Origin: Rhynchospora pubera
Taxonomy: Eukaryota > Streptophyta > Magnoliopsida > Poales > Cyperaceae
Direction of reading: 5' to 3'
Assembly: GCA_028095005.1 (NCBI GenBank)
Contig: CM051460.1
Coordinates: 159,955,461-160,019,460 of the forward strand
Length of the DNA: 64,000 nt
In this document: positions 45,539 to 58,843 of the stretch, in pieces
How the letters are laid out: every line of letters starts with the position of its first letter
How positions within the stretch are numbered: the stretch's first letter is position 1
Program-made: the position numbers and the translations under genes
Notes under the pieces: generated by a model
Database searches by the model: none
Seen by the model: the letters and a program-made list of their open reading frames with translations, nothing else
What the model was told of the DNA's origin: nothing

Positions 45539-45949
45539 ATTTAGTGTAGTTGCAATTCTTTGCTGATTGTATTTTTTTTTCCCCCTCACTATCGGGCAAT
45601 GAAAATATATTCCAAGACGAAATGCAAATTTTTTGCCTGCATAAACTTATTACTTACAAGTTTCTCTAAGTCTAGGCTCAATTTCCATTTTCTAACTCAA
45701 CTGAGAGGCCTGTTACCATAAAGAGATGAATTAGAAAGGTAAGATCAAAGATCAAACCGTCATAACAATTCAACCCGGAAAAAGAAATAACAAATCAACA
45801 TTTTAAGAGACACCCACAACATTTTTAAATATACTTCTTAGAGTCTTAGTATCATCATCCCATTAAAGTACTCACCGGAAACAATTTGTCAAGACTCAAG
45901 CGCAGTATTGCCAATTTGCCATGCATATATAAGCTCAACAGTGCATGAG

Positions 45950-46229
45950 CTGAAACGCCAGGAGCCAAGTCCATCCAGAAATTTCCGTTCTCACCGCCGT
46001 CCGAGCGCCTCCATGCCGCCGTAGCTGAAGTGGGCCTACACTAGCAGCTGCCCGCGGGCAACAGACATATATACGGCCTTCGTTTGCCCGAAGAGGCCTC
46101 TCTCGAGAATCGCGCCGCTTGTAGTCGCACGTGCCTATCGCCGATCAACGCTTCCCTGGTCCGCCACGTGTCCCGTCTTCACTCCAACGGGAATGATTGC
46201 CTCTGCAGCGTGAGCTGGCACCCTACTCT
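45950..46229. promoter_or_regulatory. GC-rich island with two CACGTG G-boxes
   Basis: CACGTG occurs at 46128-46133 and 46165-46170 in a GC-rich stretch that continues on the far side of the hAT insertion (from 47001). It could be an orphaned promoter interrupted by a transposon. No adjacent coding gene is recognisable. Confidence 0.3.
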
Positions 46230-47000
46230 TAGTGAATTGCAATCTTACCGTATCGTGGTGTGTCGTAGCAAACACGGGTGTGTTTAGCATCGTGTCGTGT
46301 CGTGTTGACACGGCTTATACATGCAACCGTGTCGTGTCGTGTCGTGTTGAGTGGAGGGAAAGGCCGACACAACACGGAAATTGACACGACACAGTTGAAA
46401 ATCGTGTTGACACGCCACGATACAGTTGTGTCAACCGTGTCGAACCGTGTTAAAAATTTATTTATTTATTTATTTAAAAATAGTTAAATATATTTTAAAA
46501 TTAGAGATAAAATGATAAAAAAATTGTATTAAATTTTATAAATATGTTATATAGTCGATAAAAAATAATATCATAATAATTCATGATGATACAATATAAT
46601 AATTAATTAACTAGATAATAAATTACTAATTACATAATATTAATTAGTTGGAAATTTTTAATTATAGTTTCTGTATTATATTTTTATCCTTAAAATTCAA
46701 ATCATCCTTTGTTTTTATAATATATTAATATTTTTATAATATTTTTTAATTTTAAGTTTTAAAATAAAATAAAATCTTGTTGTGTCGTGTTGTAACCGTG
46801 TCGTGTCAAATCGTGTCGTATTGAATCGTGTCGTGTTAAATCTTATCAATTTTCTAAAAATGTCAACACGACACAGTTCTGACACGACACACCAACACAA
46901 TTGTGTCGTGTTGAATCCGTACACGTGGCGTGTCGTGTCGTGTCAACACGGGTCCGTGTCGTGACAACACGGTTAACACGACACGATTTGTAATTCACTA
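46230..47000. mobile_element. hAT-type element rich in CGTGTCGTG repeats (771 bp)
   Basis: Ends TAGTGAATTGCAA and TTGTAATTCACTA form the inverted repeat; the 8-bp duplication CCTACTCT flanks exactly (46222-46229 and 47001-47008). Dense GTGTCGTGTCGTGTTGACAC motifs occur on both sides of an AT-rich centre and are likely transposase-binding repeats. No transposase. Confidence 0.92.
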
Positions 47001-47135
47001 CCTACTCTCTAGCTGCTACAGTACTACACTCACTGTTTTCGGATTTTCTCTAGCAAAAACTATGCGCCTTGTATGTGCGCAGAGAGATTTATGCAGACAC
47101 TATCTGACCGTTGAGATTGGGATAGAGGAAATTGA

Positions 47136-47612
47136 GATTCGCTGCCGCGCGACACAGCGTGTCGCGCGGTATTCTGGCCGTTTGATTAAGATCCAATGGA
47201 CAAGGGAGCCCCGTGCATGTAACCTAGATTGGTAGGCCCGTAAAAAGTGAACCGTCCGATCAAAATCAGACGGCTCGTAGTGCGCGACACGCGGTGTAGC
47301 GCAACAGCGAATCCGGATTGGGATAGAGGGTGTGGATTTGAGTTGGCATAAATTTGTTTTATGCGAAGGTGTTTGAAAGCACCAAGCAAGGTCCGTACGG
47401 ATCTGATTCCGTGGGTAGTGTATGTGGGACCCGAATCCCGTGTAGCGCGGGACACCGTGTAGCGCGCGTACGAGCCGTCTGATCTTGATCGGACGGTTCA
47501 TTTTTTACGGGCCTATCAATCTAGGTTACATGCACGGAGCTCCCTTATCCATTGGATCTTGATCAGACGGCTACGATGCCGTGCTACACGGTGTGCCGCG
47601 CGGCACCAGATC
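47136..47612. mobile_element. GC-rich foldback element
   Basis: Arms at about 47170-47283 and 47469-47575 are inverted copies over more than 100 bp (AAGATCCAATGGACAAGGGA in one, its inverse in the other). At the left outer edge a 25-bp hyphenated palindrome of CCGCGCGACAC and GTGTCGCGCGG spans 47145-47169. Related sequence is at 37470-37626. The short frames inside arise from the dyad. Confidence 0.75.
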
Positions 47613-47869
47613 TGAACTCGTGTATGTGTGGTCTTATTCAGTGCTGGGGTCCACCTATCAAAATCAAACGACAATAACTCCTCTTTTTTGCTTTTTTTCT
47701 TTTCTTTTTTGTCTGCTATGTTTTCCGGAATATTGCATTTATATTATATCGCTAATTGTTGCACACTATTATCGAATATCGGGACAATAATTAGTTTGGA
47801 TAATGGGCAGTCATCGTAATCGGAAAAGTTTGTGGTTAATAAAAAAATTAAGAAAACAAAATTAATAAT

Positions 47870-48036
47870 GGGCCGTTTGGATGTCGTAGGAATTTGGAAA
47901 ATTTGTAATTTTAGGCATAAATTTATTGGGAAGTGTGTAAATTTGTGAATAGTTTGAATTGTTTATAATAAATTTGACATATGAAATTCCGGAAATTTGC
48001 AATTCTCTCTTATTCCAACCCCATCCAAACGCCCCC
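47870..48036. mobile_element. Tourist-like MITE (167 bp)
   Basis: Starts GGGCCGTTTGGATG and ends CATCCAAACGCCCCC; AAT flanks both sides (47867-47869 and 48037-48039). Shares TTGGGAAGTGTGTAA with the 19-kb and 27-kb copies. Confidence 0.75.
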
Positions 48037-48080
48037 AATGTATTTTTATTAGGTTGGAATCAATTGTTAACAAAGTATTG

Positions 48081-48535
48081 GGTGTGTTTGGATGCAACGG
48101 AATAAGCCGTGAATAAGGAATAATAATAAGGAATTTCGATTTGCGTGCTTATCCTTATTCCTTATTCTTATACCATGGTTTTGTTAGTATAGGAATAAGG
48201 ACCCAAATTCCTTATTCTTGGGTGTGTTTAGATAGGCCGGGAATAGAGAATAGGAATAAAAATTTTGATTTGCGTGCTTATTCTTATTCTTGTGCAACCC
48301 AAACAACACAAGAATAAGGAATTTGGGCCCTTATTCCTATGCTAACAAAACCATGATATAAAAATAAGGAATTTGGATAAGCACGCAAACCGAAATTCCT
48401 TATTCCTATTTTCTATTCCCTATTCTCGGCCTATCCAAACACACCCATACCGTTTGTTTTGCACAAAAATAAGAATAAGCACGCAAACCGAAATTCCTTA
48501 TCACTATTCCCTATTCCGGCCTATCCAAACACACC
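48081..48535. mobile_element. Nested pair of GGTGTGTTTGGAT MITEs
   Basis: The outer ends GGTGTGTTTGGATGC and CTATCCAAACACACC bracket a second copy with its own ends GGGTGTGTTTAGATAGGCC and GGCCTATCCAAACACACCC (48220-48446). Both contain AATAAGGAATTT and its inverse. The frame at 48373-48576 is a by-product. Confidence 0.7.
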
Positions 48536-48539
48536 ATGG

Positions 48540-50237
48540 CAGTTTTGTCAACGGATTGAAAATATTTTTTATGTAAAAACCTGATATTAATGGTCAATAT
48601 GGACGACAGATTAGTTTTCTATAAAAAAAAAATTAAATCGTTTGATATGGATGACTATAACTTCCATTACACTTGATGCATATATTAAAAAAAGCATTAG
48701 AGAAGATTTGCAATTGTTCGTAAATTTGGATTACTATCCAAGAGTTGTCATAGTTTAATTTGTTGTTATTATTCATTTCTTATAAATTATAACGTTATTT
48801 AGTTGAAATCAAATCGAGTTTTATGCAACCGAACTTAATTGAACACAAACTGCAATCCAACGTACCTTGCATGATCTCAATTATTATAAATTTATATATA
48901 TGTATATATTATATTTTTAAGTAACTAAGGTACAAATTACAAAATAAATATTATTTGTATTTATAAGCTAATTGCTTTATTCATTTTATAAAACAGTTTA
49001 ACGAAATACATTAATTATATATCGAATTAAGCTAGTAAATGTTACGTATTAGTTACTAAAATTATATATCGTCACACTCCGGGAGCTAGATGTGCACAAT
49101 CACCCCGCCACGAGACATGAACCACTAACCGTAAGGCTCAGAATAGTGCTATATATATTTTTTCTTTAGTTCACAGGTCCTAACAGAGCAGAAATACACG
49201 TGCCAAGATATTTTATTTGCCAAACATAGCTACGTACATTATTTATCTTACAAAGCCCAAGATTATTAACATTTTTGCTGCCAGCACTATAAAAAATATA
49301 GCATAGTTGCTACTTCACATGTCATATTTTGAAAGTACATTTTATTTTTTATATTGTCAAGATACCAAGTTAATTAGTAATTGTAAACGGGTTCTAATTT
49401 AACAAATTATTAGTTAGTATTTACAATTTTTATTTTTAAGCTTGCATAACTTTTCTTTATCGCATCAATAGGGAATAATAAGGACCATCTCATACCAATA
49501 CAAGATGAGCAAAGACTTGGGACGGAGTATAATTTTTGTCAGAAGAAGGCATATTTTCCATTATAATTATCATTATAAACACACACAGACACACGTACAC
49601 ATATATTTTATTAGAAGAAGAAGGCATATATAATTTCGAACTTTTGTTAGTTCAACTCATCGTAGATTGGATGCATGATCTGGAAGTTTGAACCTGCAGC
49701 TCAATTTATTAAATTATAAATATTTAAAATTCGACTTTTTTTAAACTCAAATCTAAGAATTTTTTCCGGATTTTTTTTTTATTTAATCTATTTGCGAGAT
49801 CACGAATTATAAATTTGAAATGGTTTCATAATTCAAGTGGTTAACGAAAGCGTCAGTTCGAGTTCAAGTTACACATGACATAATAGCTCGAAAGTCGAAA
49901 CTGCATTCAACTTTGAGTCTGCTCTCTCTTGATGGCATCTGTCAAGATTTCGCAAAAAAAAAAAAAAAAAAAATGAGTCAGCTCAACTTGAGGGTGCGTT
50001 TAGATGAGAGTTGGAACAACAAGGATAATGTTAATCATTTTTTGAACGGATTAAGGCAACAATGTTATTTTGAGTTGATTACTAAATTCTAGCTAAAAAG
50101 TATATAGTAAACAACCCATTAGCAGATTATGCGGACATCCCTTTCAAAATGAAATTACAGAATTAAGTATTGTGTCGACTGTTGACTAATCACTTCATAT
50201 TGACTCATTGCAGTGCTGACTTGCACATTTTAAAATA
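48540..50237. other. Intergenic, AT-rich
   Basis: No gene recognised. GGGTGCGTTTAGATGAG near 49993 is a lone end of the GTTTGGAT MITE family. Confidence 0.4.
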
Positions 50238-50245
50238 CTCAAGAG

Positions 50246-50555
50246 TAGGCCTGTCAACGGTAGTGTGTTACCGTTTGCCACCACGTTTCAACGAAACAAA
50301 TAATGAAACGTTGAATTGTTCTGTTTTTTTTTAAACGAAACGGTAGACGGAACACAAGATTGTACCGTTTCGAACGTTTCAGTTTCATTTCAAACCGTTA
50401 CATGTGTATTTTCTAAAGTGGTATGGTTAACGAAACGAAATTTTGTGCCGTTTCGAAACGGAATGGTTAACGGAATGATTTTTTATACCTATTCTTAATG
50501 AAACAGAAACAGTTTCATACTATTCCGTATTTTTTTAACACGTTTGACAGGTCTA
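50246..50555. mobile_element. hAT MITE (310 bp)
   Basis: Ends TAGGCCTGTCAACGG and CGTTTGACAGGTCTA; perfect 8-bp duplication CTCAAGAG (50238-50245 and 50556-50563). Internal GAAACGGT/ACCGTTTC repeats occur in both orientations. Confidence 0.92.
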
Positions 50556-51202
50556 CTCAAGAGGAGTGTTTCTAAAACTGTACCGGTACCCTTACCGGCC
50601 AGTGGCCGAAATCTGATATGTCCCGATATTTCCTGAAATTGTTTCGGCCACTGTTCTTTCCCGGTATTACTGGAATTATCCGGTATCCGGTAAGATTTTC
50701 AAAACTCTGAGAGGAACAACATTTTTATATCTTCTCGAAGACTTAAACATTATTTATATAGAATTTAGCAAATAATAGCAGTGAAGACCAGTAATGATCT
50801 CCTTTAGTTATTCTCACATGAAAAAAATGACATAGTTGAGAAGAATAAAGCGATTGTTCGGAACATGCAGATGATAACATAATATAACTCCACTACAATC
50901 GAACGATGCACCGCGAGTTCCCGACAGATCCAACTTAGTGGTAATTGAAAAAATCAGATCACTCTAATTATGGCTTAGATACGATAAATGGTCCATCATC
51001 TACAGCTACAGCTGCATGAACTGCGGTGCACCAACAGTGCATGAAGCATCAAACAATAACAAGCCTGCATTGACCTCAATTGTAGTTCTAAACTTCTAAT
51101 TAACCGTTTTCCTTTTTCTAATCCCCGTTTTAGTACTTGAATTTAGGTTATTTTATCCTGACCCATAAACCTTTTTTTGTGGTAAAGCCTCTCTTTCCTG
51201 GG

Positions 51203-51212
51203 CTATTTAAAC
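51203..51212 (+). promoter_or_regulatory. TATA-like box of the CYP78A gene
   Basis: CTATTTAAAC about 70 bp before the ATG, followed by a C/T-rich leader (CCCTTTCTTCTCCACTTC), typical of a plant transcription start. Confidence 0.5.
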
Positions 51213-51279
51213 ACCCCTTCACTGTCCCTTTCTTCTCCACTTCTACCTTCCCTTTTCTCTCTACTTTCAAAAACTTTCA

Positions 51280-53626
51280 ATGGCACAACTTCAGCTCTCA
51301 GACTCACTCATTTTCCTCCCTTTCCTCCCTTCTTCTTCTCCATTTACCATCCTTGCCATCTTTCTCTTTTTCATTTGCTTTGTCCTCCTCCATCCTGGAG
51401 GCCTTGCTTGGGCAATCTCTCTTATCACTACACCCTCTTCATCCTTTGCCATCCCGGGCCCATGTTTCAGCCTCTCTAACACCCTTTCCTCTCCTCTTGC
51501 GCACCGCATCCTTGCATCCCTCTCGAAATCCCTCCATGCAACCGGTCTCATGTCCTTCTCAGTCGGTCTCACTCGTTTCATCATTTCCAGTAAACCAGAC
51601 ACAGCAAAGGAGATTCTAACCTCTGCCAACTTTGCAAACCGACCAGTTAAAGAAACTGCATATGAGCTCCTGTTTCACCGTGCCATGGGTTTTGCATCAT
51701 ATGGCGAGTACTGGAGAACTCTGCGTAGGATTGCTGCCTCTCACATGTTTGGTCCACGTGGTATAGCAGCATCATTGTCCCACCGGCAGGTAATCGTGGA
51801 TCGAATGATATGTCAGGTGAGACAATCCATGGAGAAAAACGGAGAGGTGTTGTTTAAGGAGATTTTGCATTATGGGTCTTTGAACTGTGTCATGATGAGT
51901 GTGTTTGGAAGGATGTATGAGTATGGAAAAGGAGGGGAAGGGGATGAACTGGAGAGTATGGTTAGAGAAGGGTATGAGCTGCTGAGTGTGTTTAACTGGA
52001 GCGATCATGTACCATTCCTCGGGTGGCTGGATTTGCAAGGTGTGAGGAGAAGGTGCAGAAGCTTGGTGACAAGAGTTGATGCTTTTGTGGGTAGAATTGT
52101 GGAAGAACACAAGGCAAGTAGGAATTTGCAGGGAAATGGGGATGCAAGAGATGGTGATTTTGTTGATGTGTTGCTTGGTCTGCAGGAGGAGGAGAAGCTT
52201 TCTGATTCTGACATGGTGGCTGTTCTTTGGGTAATTAATCTTTATTTATATTTTCTTAGCTTTTCAATTCCATGCAATTTCAACAGTTAAGTATGTAGAA
52301 AGCGAAATGAATGATTCTTAAAAGCAGCTTTAAGTCATTTCAGTGGATTAATTAAAAGTAGCTTTTTTAAATGTAATGCTGTTTATAAGACAAATGTTCT
52401 TGGAAGGGGCTCATTCCTGATTCCTAGTATTATTTATTCTCAAGTTCTGAGACAGAGAAGATGTATAAATTCTGCTGTCATCACCAGATAAAAAGTTTCT
52501 ATTTTCATCAAGCTTGTCCAAACATTAATTATAACAGAAATAACACTTTTAGTTCTACTTACTGTAAATAACAATTATCCAGTCGAATTATTTATTTTTA
52601 AAAGTAAAAGTGTCTTATGGTCTGGGTTCCAAAAGAACATTAATTGTTATTGATTTGTTCCCTATATCTATTCTTTCATTCTATTTTGCTCCCTCACATA
52701 TTTTGTTTGTTTTCAAAATTTGTCATGGTGCGGTTTGTGTGCGCTACCTGTCTAGTTTCCATCTTTGGCCATGCTTCTACAAGCCTCCATTTCTTTTGTC
52801 ACTTTGCACACTACCATAAGTTCCCCCGACCTAGACATGTTTCTGTGGTCCAAAGTGCAAAGGTGTCCCTCTAAAATTTAGAATATGTGGTCTGATCACG
52901 TGGATATTTTATCACTTTCCCAATATCGTCAAGACATGGCACCAACACAACATTTGTTGTGTTACCAGAAGATAACTTTATCTTGTCTGATATTTACATT
53001 TTTGTCATTAATTGTTTCAGGAAATGATCTTTCGAGGCACTGACACAGTTGCCATTCTCCTAGAATGGATCTTTGCACGAATGGTTCTACACCCGGATAT
53101 CCAATCCAAAGTCCAATTGGAGATCAGCTCTGTCACTGGGCCCCACAGATCAGTATCAGACTCTGACATACCTCACCTCCCATACCTACAATCTGTAGTC
53201 AAAGAAGCCCTACGCATGCACCCTCCGGGCCCACTCCTCTCCTGGGCCCGTTTAGCAATCGAGGACTGCCACATTGGGCCCCATTTCGTACCAGCTGGTA
53301 CCACTGCAATGGTTAACATGTGGGCCATAACTCATGACGAGTCAATCTGGCCTGAGGCTGATGTGTTCAAGCCAGAAAGGTTCATGGACCAGGATGTGAG
53401 CATTATGGGTTCGGATCTGCGACTTGCGCCGTTTGGGTCCGGACGGCGTGTCTGCCCCGGTAAGGCCCTGGGACTTGCAACTGTGCATATATGGCTTGCA
53501 CGTCTGCTTGAGAGCTTTACATGGGTTCCCAGTGAAGCAGGGGTGGATTTGTCAGAATGCCTAAAAATGTCTATGGAGATGGAGAGGCCTCTGGTTTGCA
53601 AGGCAGTGCCGAGATATGTGATGTAG
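51280..53626 (+). CDS. CYP78A5: Cytochrome P450 of the CYP78A family (CYP78A5/KLUH-like)
   Basis: Exon 1 51280-52230 (317 codons) and exon 2 53021-53626 (201 codons plus stop) join in phase 0 at VLW/EMIFRGTDTV, the intron site I recall for CYP78A genes; total 518 residues. An N-terminal membrane anchor (about 20-45) is followed by proline-rich PGP. Motifs seen: FRGTDT (I-helix oxygen-activation site, 321-326), KEALR with E379 and R382 (K-helix ExxR), PERF (435-438) and the haem loop FGSGRRVCPGK (455-465, haem ligand Cys462). NRPVKETAYELLFHRAMGFA and PGPLLSWARLAI are family signatures. CYP78A5 acts in the ER membrane and promotes organ and seed growth through a non-cell-autonomous signal whose product is debated. 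The member assignment is by wording similarity, not phylogeny. All catalytic residues are present. Confidence 0.95.
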
Positions 53627-54214
53627 AGTTCGACCGCAGCCAATAGATGATCAACGTTTTTGTATTGTTCATGACCCTGCTTTGGACGTGACCAAAGTTA
53701 AAATATAAAGTTTTGTATACCAGTATTAATTAGCTTACTAATGTTAATTAATTGTGCACTAAGGTGTTAGTTGCATGTGAATTAAAATGGAAGTTGTTGT
53801 TTAGGTGCTTCATGTTAACATAGGGGATGGCTTTTAGAGGTTTGTTATATGTTGCAAAGATATGGTGGTTATGTTTCTATTGAGTTGTTATTAGGTAGTC
53901 ACTAGTTTAATTATGTTAATCTATGTATGTATGCTGCTTTTGAAGTAAATGCAATATTAACCTATGTGACCTCTGTTTTTATTTTCGAAGTGAATACAGT
54001 AGGCTTCATTACGTTCTCTTATAGAAATTAAGTAAGCCGTAAATTGATTTATTTGTTTCAAGCTCAATTCCGGTGGGTTTATTGCTAATGGAGAATTCCC
54101 AAATTCAAATTTTGTTATTTGCTTTCAAGGAAAGAATAGATATGATGCTGACATTGGTATTTTTATATTCTTCCAAACACAATAATTTCTTCTTTCTAGG
54201 TGTAAGGTGTTAGC

Positions 54215-54500
54215 TAGGGGTGTCAACGGTACGCTATTTACCGTTATGTCGTTTTGTTTAATCGAAATGGAACGGTAAATGGCATCAGAAGTTGTACCAT
54301 GTTTTTAACGGAACAATATGTGGCACAGTTGTTTATACCGTTATCAATAAATGAAATACTGAAATTAGTTATTTCAATAGAAAATCTGTTTCGTTTAATA
54401 AACGAAACGGTAAGTGGCATGACTGATTTTTACCATTTTTATGTAAAACGGTAACGGCATAGGTTGTTTATGTGGTTTTTTACCACGTTTGACACCCCTA
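54215..54500. mobile_element. hAT MITE (286 bp)
   Basis: Ends TAGGGGTGTCAACGG and CGTTTGACACCCCTA; flanks GTGTTAGC (54207-54214) and GTGTTGGC (54501-54508), an 8-bp duplication with one change. Same family as 50246-50555. Confidence 0.88.
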
Positions 54501-54508
54501 GTGTTGGC

Positions 54509-57500
54509 CCAATAGAGTATTGAAACCTTTTCTTTATAATCGGTACCATTAAGTGTTTCCTCGCTTGTTTAAGATTACAAAATTAATTGCAAATTTGATA
54601 CTTCTAAGAGGAAGTATAATAGGCGGCTAGGCGAATAAAGGCCAAAAAGTATATTTGTGAGCACTCTTTAGAAACAAAATCCGTTGACTTGCACTTTTTC
54701 ATTTTTAAATTAAGAATTAATTACTATGAAAGTAAACACATCAAACATTTTCCGACCTTTTAAATTTAAATAATATTTATAGATACGTAAGAGTAGATAT
54801 ATTCTAATATAAAGGTACAATAAGTGCACATTGACCACTGTTCTTATCCTCTTTAGAAGTCATTTTCATATTCAGGTCGTCGGAAGCTAGTGCTTATTCT
54901 TCCATTATGTCAATTAATTCTATTTATATGTGGGTGTCTATTTATACTAGTTAACAAAGTGTCATAACTCATGAGCTACTCATTGGAACTTTCCTTTTCC
55001 TTTCTGATGCATAAAACTGCCATAGTTCATAGTTTAGAAAGGTAATTTAATTCTTTATTCTGTGTACTGTTTATAATTGATAGCAACATAGAGCAAGAGA
55101 GATAATGATAAAAGTTCCTTTTGTTATGTTCGGTTCCACCCACATAATTATCACTCGCATATCCCAGTAAGCGCCGTGTTTGTACTAAATAAAACTAAAC
55201 AAGCCACTGGTACAAACATCTTCAGTAAGATTCAGAGATGAATTCTGTAAAAATCTAAACTATAGGGTCATTTTTGAGAAATAAATTAAGATAATTATAC
55301 TTTGGCTGGGGGAAAAAATGAAGGATGAAATAAGTACTGAGTTAGTCAAGTTAAAAAACAAAAGATACAGGGAACCACATGAACTGAATACTTGAATATA
55401 TTTTGAAAAGAAAACGAATTTTAAAATTCATAGAATTACACAGGCAACAGCATAGACCCATACAAGACGATGATAATATTTAATTTTCACATGATTTACA
55501 AATGGAAGGGAAAATATCAATTTTAAATTTGAAGGTGTTGATGGCATGACATATGATGAGATTTCTGAAGATATAAATTGAATGCCATCAAACACTTTTG
55601 GTCAATAGAACAACTTTTGGTCAATAGAACATAAAACCTTTTTCATTATCCTTTTCTTTTTTGAGAGGAAATTTATTACCCAACGATCCTTCTTCAAAAT
55701 ATAATATACTAGAAAGAAACATGGTTCTAGTTATCTGATAAAGCATCAAGTCCAGCGGGACTGCATTTATTTTACCAAAAATTCTAGCAAATTGTGTTAG
55801 TTGATTAAATTTTAGTGTTAAATTCCTTCTTTTGTATTACGACTTAAAACGTATCAAGACTTAATTTGGTGATTACGTCTTGTACCAGAGGTTTAAAGAT
55901 GCAAAAGTGTAAAAGAAATATAGGCTCGTTAGTTTGATAAAACTGATGTTATCAGATTATTTCTAAGATTCTAGCCAACAAGCTTATATCTGTTATGGAA
56001 AGATTAATTGATTTCACTTAAGAGGGATTTAATTAAACAGACTCTTTTGTGTGTGTTTAGAAACTTGCGCATCTTGCTAATAAAAAAAAATTGCTAAACA
56101 GTTCAATCTCGTACCGATGCTTCCATCAGTTGGATGGCCAGACAGTATTCCATACACTGGTTTTATTGGTTTGATTCAGATTGTTCGAATAAATAAATAT
56201 AACAAATAAATTTGTTGATCACAAACATGAAGTCAACAAAATCATTTGACGTGTTTCTATCGAATGATCAGATAATTTACACTGAGAAAGTGAAAATTTT
56301 CAACTTTAATCCTGTATATATTATGGCAGATATTGCCTCTACCTCTAATATAGCAGCTCTTCCCATCAAATACCGCTTTAACAGTATTTTACAGCTTGGT
56401 CACCTTGTGTTGGGGACAAAAATAGAGGCTGGAAACGCCGTATCGGAATTGAATAGATTTGTTCTGAACAGACAATGAACCAGTAGTTGTTCTTTTTTTT
56501 GTTGTGTATAAGAAAAACAAAAGAAAAGCAACACGATCTACAAAGATTATCTACAATTTAAGATTCCATAAGAGTAGAAGCTATATTGTACAGTTGGGAA
56601 AACAATAACCACATAACCACCAGTTGCTCTTTGTGATTACGAATGCGGCATGCACTATTAACTATTATATACGAAAAAGAAAAGATGAACAGATATTCTA
56701 AAAGAATGTGGGTCATTATCCACTTAAGTATCATCTCGGGATGAAGTGGAGATTTTCTCTTACGGATACAGAGTTGTGATCCGTGTCTCATGTCACTGAC
56801 AATACCCAGGAACTTCTAATTTTGGATAACTAACACTATTAACTAAACTTTCATTTTGTGATAATTAGTCCCCAGAAACTTCTAATTTTAAAAATTGTCT
56901 CTTCAAAACTATTATTGTGTGCCAATCATGCACCTCCTTCAGCCATCAATGTCACTTAACACCATCGACTTTAGAATAACCAATGACCCCAATATCCTTA
57001 ACTATATATTAGTTTTTTCTTCAATTTGAAATTTAACTAAGAAAAATGAAGAAAAAAAAGTATAATATATGCAAAACTTGTTAGCATTTATGTATATAAT
57101 TAATATCCGGGTCGTATTGATATCATATTCTAGTAAGAAACAAAAAAAAATTAAAATGTGTATATATTATTTCTCCTTTAATTAAATAAAAAAGTAATTT
57201 TAAGTTCATAAAATAACTTCAATAAATACTAAACTCTAATTGTCATGTATCAACATATGTTAAAAGTCTAATGGTGCAATAGTGACAATAACCAAAAAAA
57301 AAAAAAAAAAAATCTAGATATGGCAATGGACATGTGCGAAAAAATGAGTTTGTTTGCTGCGATTCTGATGGGAGAACTTGTTCAGAGAAAGTCACATCCA
57401 AGATGATATTTGAGCATAACAAGTGTGACAATGTGACATGAATAGTCATTCACTAGTCCGTATTGTTTCTTCCATTTTCTTAGTACAGAAAAAGTAACTT

Positions 57501-58843
57501 GGTACAGATTAAATGAATATTCGCTTCCTCTCAATGCACCGATAAGTTGTTGTCTTCTTTTTTTACTTTCATTGTCTAATCATCTTACCATACATAATTT
57601 TGGATTGCGGCTGTAAGATTAAACTAAGAGTATTAAGTGCACTTCAAAAGGAATGGGAAAAAAACAAAGAGAGAGGGAACGAAAAATTAGTGACGTTATT
57701 TTTTAATTTTATTCTGATAATTTTCTTTTGTTGAAGTTTAGTAAGTTTGTTCCAATCATATGTAAAATGGTAATTTCTTTTTATAAAAAATTGAGTGAGC
57801 TTGCTCACAGTTTGTGCACATTGGAGAAAATTTTCTCAAGGTCTCCTATGAGAGATCCATGAGATACACAAGAACCAAATGATTGGAGATTGAAGATTGG
57901 AGAATAAAAGCTCCAAAGGAAAAATGATATGATTCCAAAGAGCCCTTCTCTTTTCTTCCGTCCAAATCTCACTCGGAATAATTTGTCCCATCAGAAGCTT
58001 GGTTTAGAATATTTGTTGCAATCAAAGTATACACTTTTTCCTTCCATATGAGAGACACATATTATGCTAGGGATATCCCACAACCCGAAAAGGTGCAACT
58101 GTGTGAACACCAATTTTCTTTTGTGTTTTTATCTCATATATCCTAAGGACAACGGTGCTTTCTGATTTAATTCTAATTTTGAAACATGAGAAGCTTGTAC
58201 TTTATATATTTTTAGTAATTTAGACATCTAGAAAAGTTTAAAGGACCAATTTCTAATGAAATAAAGTTAGGCATGTTTTCAATATATGTATATTAAAAAA
58301 AAAAAGTTGCTATAACATCACTCAGCACTAATTCATTGGTTATTTTTCAAAATATTGTTTTGACTAGCTCGTCCAAATGATGGTATTCGTATGTTATGTC
58401 TTAGACTATTTTTTTTTTATGATATCGCTTGTTTATTTTAATCAGGACTAGTAACTGCAAACCACACTTTCATACAATTATGCATTAACCGTTCAATCCA
58501 GTCTATATGCCAGGGAACAATATACACCGTCCTATGTTGCGTCCCTCCATTAGGTCCCCCCGACTTAAGTTATGATGGGACTCACTTAATATTATATACA
58601 TGTAGGATCTATATCACATGATGATGGAGAAAGAGACGGAAGGAGCAAGGACGGAATCAGAATTATGTGTTTTCATTTAATTACAACATATATATAAATA
58701 TAAAATTATATAAAGTATACAAATGATAACTATAAGCACAATAATAAAACTATTTTTAAATTTATATGGATTTAAATAGGATATTTTTAAAAGTATAATA
58801 ATACCTAAAATATGATGAAAATGTGTATGACAAATGACACAGG
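54509..58843. other. Intergenic downstream of the CYP78A gene
   Basis: AT-rich sequence. The frame at 56212-56478 (88 codons) has no family resemblance I recognise and no supporting splice or promoter context, so it is not called. CAACTTTTGGTCAATAGAAC is tandemly repeated near 55604. Confidence 0.4.

Noticed and set aside
47100..47501. 133-residue minus-strand frame with arginine-rich repeats
   Set aside because: Produced by the GC-rich inverted repeats of the foldback element; the two halves of the protein mirror the arms.
51291..52214. Minus-strand and other-frame open frames within the P450 exon
   Set aside because: Shadows of the CYP78A coding frame, which carries all P450 motifs.
56212..56478. 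88-codon plus-strand frame
   Set aside because: No recognised family, no splice or promoter context, and similar lengths arise by chance here.
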